Positions 51,201 to 61,900 of a stretch of 64,000 bases of DNA are shown here, piece after piece. The stretch spans positions 2,830,409-2,894,408 of the forward strand of contig PJRA01000263.1 in assembly GCA_016987375.1 (NCBI GenBank), read 5' to 3'. Each line of letters opens with the position of its first letter. Position 1 is the first letter of the stretch. The notes under the pieces were generated by a model that did no database searches, was not told the origin of the DNA, and saw only the letters and a program-made list of their open reading frames with translations. This DNA is from Brachionus koreanus. Lineage: Eukaryota; Rotifera; Eurotatoria; Ploima; Brachionidae. The position numbers were made by a program, and so were the translations under genes.

Positions 51201-54200
51201 ATGTTAGAGAAAAACTTAAAAAATATTGATGAATCTGAAAGCCAAAGTTTAACAAGAACCTCTGATAACATAATACCAAGCAATTTTCAAGTTCATATTA
51301 ACAAAGATCTTATAAAATCAAGTTCTTCATCACTTCCAGAGGAGCTTCAATCTCTAGGCGTCAAATGTTTTAATGAAAACGATTTCGAAAAAGGAGTTCT
51401 TCTTCAAGTCGATTTAAAAATTGCCGAGTTTGAGTTTGAGAAAGCTAAAAAACATTCAAATTCTTCAAATACCACCAATAGTGACCAATTAAAGCGAAAG
51501 AATGGTCAAATTTCTACTTGCAACGATGAAGATTTGATCGAAAAACAAGCAGCTTTGGAATCAAAATTAAAGAATTATAGCCAATATTTGAATGGTGAAT
51601 CGGTAGAAGACTCCTCTGACTCAAATTCAGGTCTTGAAGAAAAAATCAAAACTGGCGAAATCACTCCGTTTGCGAGTTTAAGAGAAAAAAAATCTAAAAA
51701 CTTAGATAAATCAGGTACTAAAGACAAAAAAGCTAATGAAAGAAAGACAAAAGCAAGTACCTCATTTTCATCAAATGATTTTGACTCATTTCTTCTTGAT
51801 TTAGACAAAAAAAAGTCTAATTTAGTGTCGGAAAACAAGAAGAAACTTGAAGAGATTAAAGCTAAAAATTTGGCAAACGAATTAAAAAAAAAAGAAGAGG
51901 CCAAGAATTACAGACTCACAAATAATACTGATTTTGATCTATTTCTAAACGATCTAGATCAAAAACCAAAAATTAAAAAAATAAAATCAAAATCTAAGCC
52001 AAGTGTTTCCAAAAAAGCTGAAACTAAAAAATCTTCACTAAATGAGTCAATTATTGAGGAACAACTTGCTGAATGTGACAATTTTTTTGTCGAGTTTGAT
52101 TCAAACAAAAAAATTAAGAAAACTGAATCTAATTTAGAAGAGTTATTGCCCCAAGACGAAGATGAACCCAAAATTGACAAAATATCTTTTATGAAATTGA
52201 TAGAAGATAGTGACCATGAAGATGAAAATAATCAGAAAAAAGAAATTAATCTCAATGCTATAAAGACTACTGAGCGTAAAGCCAGAAACAAATCTCTAAT
52301 TGGAAAAGCATCAGAAGTATTTGACTACGAAGAATTAGAGTTTGAAGACCAATCAAAGGATCCAAACTATGATGAATTAAGTGCCAAATCAGACACAAGT
52401 AGCGTAGAGTACGACACAGATGACGAGTCTCCTTTGAAAATAATCGAAAAAGTGAAAAAAAAAAAAAAACTAAAAAAATCATGCATGGACGATGGTGACG
52501 AAGAGTTTTATTTGGAAAGATTAGCTAAGCTGGAGGAATATGAAATACTCGCAAAACAACGGGAAGAAAATGAAGATTTTGATTTTGAAGATGAAATTAA
52601 TGAAGAGACTTTGTTTAACAATAAAATGGTTATAAACAATGGCAAAGATCATGAACTGGAAACAGGGCTTAAAATACCCAAACAAATTTGGAGTAAATTG
52701 TACGAATTTCAAAAAACTGGTGTCAAATGGTTATGGGAACTTCATTTACAAAAATGTGGAGGAATACTAGGTAGTAATTTTGGAATATAACTATTTTTAA
52801 TATTAAGAAATTTATCAAATTTGATCCAAGCATTTAAATTTTAGATTTCTTTTCCAAAAACTTTAAAATATAAAGCTATAAAACTTAATCAAAATAAATT
52901 TAATTTTCCGAATAATCCAAATTGAAAAATTTAAATTTCGTTCTCAATTTTGAATAAGTTTGTGAAATAAATTTCTAATCTATATAACAAATCAGTAAAA
53001 CGTAAAATTCTTTTTTGCTTAAAAAAAAAGATTTCAAATTGATTTTTACTTTGTTTTAAGGAAAATAGTTCTTTAATTGATTATAATTTTGAGTTGAAAT
53101 ATCTGCTTCTATCCTTTTTCCTCATTTTTGAATTTTTCTGTATTAATTTTATTTTATGAAAAATTTCAGTAAGATAGCGAATATAATGCGCAAAGTTTTT
53201 TCATATTCTAACCCGTGAAAACATAGTGTAGAAGTAATCATTTTAAATTAACAAATTTTTTATAAAAATTTCTTAATGCATGTAGAGCTTTTAAGGCATA
53301 CAGAGTTTTTGCACTAATTAAATTTGAATGATACTAACTTGGTTTAAGCAAAAAGTTGATATATTTTAAAATTTTTGTTTCTTGTTCCAGCATTACCATT
53401 CTGGATTGAAAAAATGCATCAAATCTTTTAAATCTTAAAATTGTTCTAAAAAACTCCTTTTTTTCATCTATTGTCAATGACATCCTGATCATCTACTATG
53501 TATCATTTATCTACTTTTTATCTAATTCTTTAAAAATTTTATATTTTTCAAATTTAATTGAATTAATTAAAATCTTGTGGCCAACCTAGACTTTTATGTA
53601 CTTTATTCTGAATATTTTATCTAAAAAAAGAATTAAAGATGTGAGTTGTCTCTGCGTATTTACTTATAAAGGAATATTAGGTTGAAAATGAAGACTTTGA
53701 ACGGTTTTTTTCGGTAGCTCACTGAAATATCTGAATATTGATTGTCAAAATTTTTCATAGATAATTGCTTTTGTTATTGAATTTAAAAAAGGAAATTGAA
53801 GTTTATGATTAAATTAAAATGATTTAGGTTTTTCAATATTTTTTATTTTAAATTTTATTGCAGAAATATTTTTTCAAAGTGAAAATTTAATTTTAAACTG
53901 AGTTTTTTTATACCTTAATTTTTTATATAGGAAAACTGCTGAAAAAAATTTTAAGCATTCAAAATTTTGCCCAATACTTAGCTATGGTTTAACATGTTAT
54001 GCGATACATGAAAATATGTCTTTGGATTAAGTATTTATTATGTCTTTGGAAATTCTAAATAATAATGCTTTTTATTTCGTTATTAATTTCAAAATTCCTA
54101 AAAATAGATATAAATTATCAATTTTGGTCACTTGAAATTTTAATAATTTTTTTAACCAATACTCTGACCTTATATTCAAACTAGTGCCAACATCTTTTTA

Positions 54201-56501
54201 ATTAATAATCAGACTAGTTTTATTTTATGAGTTTAAATTCACTTTTTCTTTTAAAAAGGAGATGAAATGGGTTTAGGAAAAACTATACAACTAATTTCCT
54301 ATCTGGCTTCACTTAGATACAGTAAATTAAAAACAGAAAGCTCAAATTATACCGGCCTAGGCCCAGTATTGATAATTGCTCCAGTTACTTTAATTGCTCA
54401 ATGGGTCGAATCATTCCATACGTGGTGGCCTTACTTCAGAGTTTGTGTTCTGCATGAAATAGGCACCTACCAGAGCGCAACTAAATCGCGAATTATAGAC
54501 GAAACTTTTTTGTCTAATGGCATTCTGATCACAACATATTCAAGTCTAATTATATACGATAGAGAATTAATATCAAGAAACTGGCATTATATTATTTTGG
54601 ACGAAGGACACAAAATTCGAAATCCTGATGCCAAAATAACCATAGTGGCAAAGTGCTTCCGAACTCCTCATAGAATTGTTCTCAGTGGCTCTCCAATACA
54701 GAACAATTTAAAAGAACTTTGGTCCCTATTTGACTTTGTATTTCCCGGTAAATTAGGAACACTGCCTGTTTTTATGGAAAATTTTTCGGTTCCAATAACC
54801 CAAGGCGGTTACTCAAATGCTTCTGACCTTCAAATTCAAACTGCTTATCGTTGTGCGTCTATTCTTAAAGATACAATAATGCCTTTTTTGTTGAGACGAG
54901 TTAAAAATGATGTAAAAATGTCACTTAGATTACCCAACAAAAATGAACAAGTGCTTTTTTGTCGATTAAGTCGCGAGCAAAAGGAAGAATATATTCGCTA
55001 TTTACAATCTCGTGAGTGTAAATATGTTTTAAAGTCTCGTAACAATGTTTTTAAAGCTTTAATTCATTTGAGAAAAATTTGCAATCATGTCGATCTAGTG
55101 TCTGATGACTATTACAAGAATCCTCACTGGTCTGCAGATTATTTTGGTGATGATCTTAAAAAAGCAGGTCTAAGTGGATTTTACAAAAGATCTGGAAAAA
55201 TGATTGTGGTTGACACACTTCTTAAGCTGTGGAAAAAACAAGATGGAAGAGTTTTGATTTTTTCTCAAAGCAGAGCAATGCTAGACATATTAGAAAGCTT
55301 TATTACTGAACAGAACTATACTTATCGTCGAATGGATGGAGCAACTTCTGCTGTAACCAGATCAAAATTAGTAAACGAATTCAACAATAGTGAGAATATA
55401 TTTATATTCTTGTTGACCACGAAAGTTGGTGGTCTGGGGCTTAATTTGATAGGAGCTAATAAAATAATAATATTTGATCCTGATTGGAATCCAACCAGCG
55501 ACTTGCAAGCTAGAGAAAGATCATGGCGAATTGGTCAAACAAAAAATGTCACTATTTTTCGTCTATTAACGGCAGGAACAATTGAAGAGAAAATTTATCA
55601 CAGACAAATATTCAAACAGTTTCTTAGTAATCGAGTCTTAAAAGATCCGAAGCAAAAGCGCTTTTTCAAAACAAACGATTTGCATGAATTGTTCGCATTC
55701 ACGTCAGTAGATGAAAAGTCAACTGAAACCAGCGCCCTTTTTGCTGGCACTGGATCAGAAATAAACTTAAAACAAAAAAAACTCGAAGGAAATTATGTTC
55801 CTCATTTGGAAAAAATAAAAAAGACTAAAAACAAAGACGATAAAAAGCCCAAAGATAAAAATGATGATGACTATGTTTTGGGCAAATTGTTCAAGTCCAA
55901 GAAAAAGATAGGAGGTCAGTCTGCCATTCATACAGCAGTACAGCATGATTTAATCATAGAAAATACTGATCAAGATTATGTCTTACTAGAAACTGAAGCC
56001 GATCGAGTTGCTAGTGAGGCGGTCAGGGCTTTAAAAGAGTCGAGAAAATACTGCAAACCGGCAGAAACAGGAATTCCAAATTTAAATGGAATAAAATTTG
56101 GAATAAAAACCAAGATTCCAGAACAAACCGGTAACAAATCGACTGGTTCGAATTCATTATTAGACAGAATTAAAATGAGGAATAAAGGTATTAGAAATGA
56201 TGAGTCTAATTCTGATGGCGATAAGAATTTGAATACAAATCAGGATATCAATCTTGATTCAAAAAATCCAGTCGAGCGGACGGTCAACATGTCCAAGTTA
56301 ATTATCAAATATTTGACTCAGCATGTTGATACATTCAATAAGGCATCTAGTAAACAAATAGCTAATTATTTCAATGAAAAATTAAGCAAAAATGATTCAA
56401 TAAAGTTTAAGACTGTTTTGAAAGAAATTTGTGAATTTAGACGAGATTTAAAATCAAATAATGGATATTGGAGTTTAAAGGAAGAATATTTAGATTTTTA
56501 A
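51201..56501 (+). CDS. ERCC6: CSB/ERCC6-type SNF2 DNA translocase (transcription-coupled repair)
   Basis: Two exons, 51201-52770 and 54259-56501, give 1270 aa. They are separated by a 1488-base intron, large for this window, that falls inside the helicase sequence just before the Walker A motif. CSB recognises stalled RNA polymerase II and starts transcription-coupled nucleotide excision repair. The first exon encodes a long charged, Lys/Glu/Ser-rich N-terminal region and the start of the ATPase (LYEFQKTGVKWLWELHLQ). The second has DEMGLGKT (Lys531), LIIAPVTLIAQW, the DEGH box (638-641), LSGSPIQNNLKELWSLFDFV, LLRRVK, LIFSQSR, TTKVGGLGLNL and RERSWRIGQ. The C-terminus ends in a winged-helix-like segment resembling that of human CSB (FKTVLKEICEFRRD...GYWSLKEEY). 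The NSLLDRIKMRNKG segment before it also matches CSB. These C-terminal features separate it from ERCC6L/PICH and RAD54. Confidence 0.95.
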
Positions 56502-56624
56502 AAAAATGAACAATTATGTTTTTTAGTTTGGCTCGAAATTTTTAATGCTTTTTTAAAAATCGTTATTAATATTTTAAAATAAATTTTTTTTGTATATTTT
56601 GAATTATTACTAATATAAATTAAT

Positions 56625-57120
56625 TAATCAACTACTCAAGATAAATAAAATAAATAAAAACAAATTTAAATTTTATTCAAATCTGATTCAAGTCTCATTC
56701 GCATATGGTATTGTGAAATAGATAAAAATATGGTATTGTGAAATTCCAATACAAATTCTTGCTTTTTAGTTGAATTAGAATTTACAAAAAATTAAATATC
56801 AATAAATCTAATGTGTACTATACTGTCGTTGTAGATCTTCGTTCTTGCTTTTTTTGTTTAATCTGTAATACCATCAAATGACGAATAATTTCTCAATTCT
56901 AGAATTTGAAAATTGTTCTTTAAATTGACCCATTTGGATCAAAATCGGAATTTTTTATAAATTAATAAAAAGAAATCAATCAGCTACTCAAAATAAATAA
57001 ATTAAACAAATCTAAATTTTATTTAAATCTCATTCACAAAATTAGATAAAAATATGGTTTTGTGAAATTCCAAAACAAATCGAGCTAAAAATTTTGCTTT
57101 TTTGATTTAATTCTAAAATT
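56625..57120. repeat. Imperfect direct duplication of about 140 bp
   Basis: Block 56625-56780 and block 56974-57120 share, in the same order, a (C/G)CTACTCAA(G/A)ATAAATAAA-type start, AAATTTTATT(C/T)AAATCT, a CTCATTC element, AGATAAAAATATGGT, TTGTGAAATTCCAA, ACAAAT and a GCTTTTT end. The first copy carries an extra internal duplication of the ATATGGTATTGTGAAAT motif. The copies differ by scattered substitutions and small indels, so the event is not recent. Confidence 0.75.
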
Positions 57121-57427
57121 AACAATTGAAACTTTTGAAAGAACTAATGATGAATTTTATAGTCATTCCAAACGTAAACAAAAAAACATGGTGCTATATT
57201 ATAACTACGGATAATTTATTATACAAAGTTGAAATTATTTATTTTGTTGAACAAAGTAAAATTTACAAAGATAAAGAAATAAATTTTTCATAGAGAAACA
57301 AAAATATATCGGGATTCTTATCAAGGAATTGAATAATCAGACTTGATTCGTCTATCAGCAAATCATGTATTCCAATAATCTTTAAAACACCCTTAGAAAA
57401 AAACATTTTTTAAAATCAGGACAGAAG

Positions 57428-57543
57428 AGCAAAGTAAAATTTATGATCAAATTCCAAAAATGATGCAGATGATGAAATTACTCATTTTAAATATTTTGAG
57501 CACATTTGAAATTTTGAAATTTGATCATAAATTTTACTTTGCT
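57428..57543. repeat. Perfect 26-bp inverted repeat (hairpin)
   Basis: The arm at 57428-57453 (AGCAAAGTAAAATTTATGAT then CAAATT) is the exact reverse complement of the arm at 57518-57543, with a loop of about 64 bases. The word GGACAGAAG lies directly outside both arms in the same orientation (57419-57427 and 57544-57552). Confidence 0.95.
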
Positions 57544-58979
57544 GGACAGAAGATAAAAATCTTTGAGTCAAATCTAAACTCTAAAAATTTTTATCTCAAA
57601 CTTGATCATGATAGTCATATAATAAATTCATTTGATTTAAAAAAATAAATAGATCAATATAAAATCATCAAAAATAAACTTTTGATTAAAAGTAGAGAAA
57701 ATAATACAGTTTTTAGAAATAGCAAAAGTATATTGAGAAATTTATCACAAAAAGTAGTAAAAATACTAAAAGAAAGCAAATTTTGGCTCATTCTATTTTG
57801 TAAAATAATTTTTTTCAATTTTTTTAATTCTATTCATAAGACCATTGTTCAGATTCAATAATAAAAGAAACAAAATAACCAAAACAGTTGAGTTAAACGA
57901 AAAAAATAATGAAATTCCACTTTCAGCACAACTACAAAAATCTATGACACTCAATCGGCAATAAATGATATAGAAGAATATTACTATCATAATAGATAGT
58001 ATATAAGATAGTTAAACTTTATCATTAATTGAGTTTTTCCTTTCTAACTTTCCAAGATATATTATTTTAAATAATTAGATGCAATGCTTGGTCGCATAGA
58101 TCCTGACTGTCTACGAAAAGTCCTTTTTTTCCTTGTCAAATTAAATAAGTACAATAACTAAATTCGTAAGCGCTGACTGCATCCAAGACTAATAAAAAAC
58201 AGTTTTTTTATTTGAGTCAGTATGCTTTTTGAAGCGAAAACTTGTTTATTTCTCAATTTTTTAAAGCAGATTAACAAAAATCTACTAAAAGACAGAAACA
58301 ATCCCTTTATTTATATTTTTTATGAAGAAGGAAAAAATAACGAATAAAAAATATTAAAAGAATTTATTTATTTAATTAAAGTTTATGTCCCATGGACAAA
58401 TTAAGATAAGAATAATGGACGGTTAAATATCCATTTTACAATTAAGTAAAAAAAGAATAAATTTGAAGTTAATTGTTTCAATAATTCTTAGGAAAAAATT
58501 GTTTCTATTAAAAAAGAGACTTATTACTAATTATTTCCACAAAATTTTTGCAAAAAACGAAAACTTACATCAGGAATTTATACATAAGGGAACTAATAAA
58601 AATTTAATAAAATAAAAAATTAAATTAATCTTCCTGATTTTTAATTCATTTAGAAATAAAGCTTGCATATTTTTTTCAAAATTATATTTTTAAACTTTTA
58701 GATGTTTCAGTTTTTTATTGAATAAAGTGATATGTTAAGAAAATAATTTTTACAATGCTTTAGAGAAAGCGTTTTATAAAAATGATGGGATCTGCTTTCA
58801 AATTTCATCTATAAAAAAATGTACATCTTAATTGTTGCTAAATTGGATAAATTAATCAAAAGCTTTAAAGGGATTGTTTCTAATTTAAATTTAGAAATTA
58901 TTCTTTTTAAGGTACCTTTTTTATTTAAATTTTATGTTTATATTTTTTTTTGAAAGTTAATTTTTTATTCAGAAAAAAA

Positions 58980-61900
58980 ATGGCAAAACTTGAAATTTTT
59001 TGTAAGAGTTGTGATATAAAATTGGCGGATAATACAATTGTCACATTTTATCAACAATCAATGAATAAATCAATTCATCTCATTATCAAACCTGAATGCA
59101 TTAACAACACACTTCAGTGTTTCACTATTAGGGAACAAGCTGAAAAAAAAAAGAAGAAATTTGCTCCAGAAGAAATTTTTTGTAAAAGATGCGATATAAA
59201 AATTGGAACAAATGCAAATATTGGTCCTGATGATAGTCCAGTTTTATGCTTCAGAGCTGAATCAATTTATTTCATTGAATCTTATCTAAATTTTAAAAAA
59301 AAATCCGATTTTAACTTTCAATCAAAATGGATCAATTTAAAGAACAATTTTCAGATTCTTGAATTCAGAAATTATTCGACATTTAATGGCATTGCAGATT
59401 TAAACAATGAGAAACGAAACAATTTTTCTCAAGTTGTTTTACCAAATGAAAATGATCTGAATGACTTCAATATTAGTCATTACATAGCAGATATTCCGAG
59501 AAAGTATCAAACGGAATTGTTTGTAAAGGCAGCGTTGCGCAATTCAATTGTTTATTTGCCTACTGGTTCTGGAAAAACAATGGTAGCCGCAATGGTTATA
59601 TCTTTTTTTAAAAGGCTAAATCCTAAAAAGAAAATTTTTTTCGTAACAGATCGAGTTCCTTTAGTTTTTCAGCAGGCATCATATTTAAGATACCAATGTG
59701 ACTTGTCTGTTGGAGAGTTTTGTGGTGAAAACAAGATTTATTTTGAAAGTCAATTGGATTGTGATATTTATGTCCTAACTGCTGGCTTTTTGATAAATAT
59801 GCTTTTACTGAAAAAGCTCTATCTAGAAGATTGTTCTTTTGTTGTAATTGATGAAATACACAATGCTAGAAAAGAAAGTAATTTTTTCAATATAATAGAC
59901 AAATTTTATCATAACATTGAATCAAAATACAAGCCACGCTTTCTTGGATGTAATTTTAGCTTTTCATTTTCAATTAAAATTTTGTTAATTTTTCTAATTT
60001 AGTAACAGCATCTCCAACTGCTAGTGCCCAAAAATTGACTGAAATGGTGCAAGAAATAAATCGTCTAAGTGAGCTGATTGGTGGTACGATCATCATGCCC
60101 GAACTTTATCGTGATGATTTCGAAAATTTTGTCAATAGACCTGCTTTTAATTATTATACTGCTAAGCAACATCCTAGTGAGGAAATCCTACGTGATGAAA
60201 TAAATCAATTTTTAGTGCCATTTATGAAACAATTGAATGCATCAATTGATTTTAATTCCTCTATAAATATTAAGAATAATGCTTTGAGAAGCTATCTTCG
60301 CAATGTTGCTAAAGATTTTAATATCCAGGCCAATTTTAAACAACTTCAAATAATCAACTTTTTGCAGATGATTTTAAGTGCATATGAAATAATGCAAGTT
60401 TTCGGCACAAAAAGAGCTGTTGATTTTTTGAGAGAAAAAATTGAATTAGAATTTGAAAAAAGTAAAAAAAATCGCATTTGGTCTCAGACAGATAAAATAT
60501 GTATGGAAAATTTTTGTAAGAAAATTTCAAATTTAGAAGGAGATTCGGCTAAATTGTCTATTCTTGACAATTTACTCACAAAAACTACTGAACAAAGCCC
60601 CGAATCGAGAATACTCATATTTGTTCGATCGCGGAAGACTGCCAGATTACTAAACGATCATTTAAATGAGAATGCTGAAATTCGTAAATTTTGGAAGCCT
60701 AAATATTGCGTTGGACAGGCTAGTGGAGGCTTAGATGGCATGACATGGAATGAAGATCAAGAGCCGATAATAGAAAGCTTCAATCAAGGTCAATGTAAAT
60801 TGCTGGTAGCAACCAGTGTCCTTCAGGAAGGCATTGATGTTCAAATTTGTAATATAGTTATCATATTTGACACATTGTGGAATTTGACCCAATTTGTTCA
60901 GAGTCGCGGCAGGGCCCGGCATCAGCATTCTCAATTTATAATCATTGATTCTCCTGATCATCAACAAAATTATGAAAAGCTAATTGAGTCTGAACGAGTT
61001 TTGATAAAATTAATCAGAAGTTTACCTCAAGAAAACATGCATTCAGTTAATAGTTTAGTTATTAGACAAGTAGATTTAGTTGAAAAAACACCTAAGGTGA
61101 CCCGTATGGTTAAGCTATGCAATGGCAATAATCGAAAATTTCGTTTTACTCTTCAGGTTTATTTAATAAGCGGTCAATTTGAAGATTTGTTAAGTTCTTT
61201 GAAGCAATGCAAGGGATTTTTGCAGTTTGAAGCGGCTGATGATGCATTCATAGGTGTCAATCTGTTTGATAAATTTGAATGTTACAATGTTTTATTTGAA
61301 ATTAATAAAGGAAAAAAACAAGCTGAAGAAATGTGGAGTGTTCTTAATAACATTAGATATATACTTTCTTCAGAATTAATTGAATGTATAATATACAATT
61401 TTAAATCGGTTTCTAATCTAACATCATCAAATTTTCAATGCTTATGCGAGAGCATAGAATTTGGTAATTTAAGTGCACCAAATGTATTTTATACTCATTC
61501 AAAATTAGGAAAATCAAAATTGATAATTGACTTTCAACTAAGAACAATTAAAATTTTGACTTTTATCAGTTCAAAACTGCACAAGCTGGAGTTTCAATTT
61601 GATGCCATTGACCATTTGATTAGTTTTGATTGCATGGAAGAACAGGTTTACATCTATTTTCCATTCAAACAAGCTCCATTTGTTTTCATTGACAGCCAAC
61701 TCTCTGATTACAAAGAAGAACATTTGAAAAATCTAGACATAGATTATTTGCCATGGGAGCGAACTTGTAACAACTTTGACAAGTTGTCTCTTAAAATGGA
61801 ATTTTCAAATAAGGATAAAAACTATTTAATTGAAGCATTAAAAAATTTAAAAGGAAACAACCTATTCTTCACAAATGTAAAAATTAGACACCCAACCTAT

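Larger units (their letters stand above)
56502..58979. other. Intergenic region with duplicated block and long hairpin
   Basis: It lies between the CSB stop and the start of the helicase-RdRP gene, both plus strand. It holds an imperfect direct duplication (56625-57120) and a perfect 26-bp inverted repeat (57428-57543), listed separately. The rest is A/T-rich. Open frames at 57460-57648 and 57793-57990 show no conserved features. Confidence 0.6.

Noticed and set aside
51575..52712. Several minus-strand Phe/Leu/Ser-rich frames opposite CSB
   Set aside because: They are complements of the Lys/Glu/Ser-rich N-terminal coding region of CSB, with no independent support.
51201..56501. ERCC6L/PICH or RAD54 instead of CSB
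   Set aside because: The C-terminal winged-helix-like segment and the NSLLDRIKMRN stretch match CSB. There are no TPR or PICH features and the N-terminal charged region is CSB-like in length.
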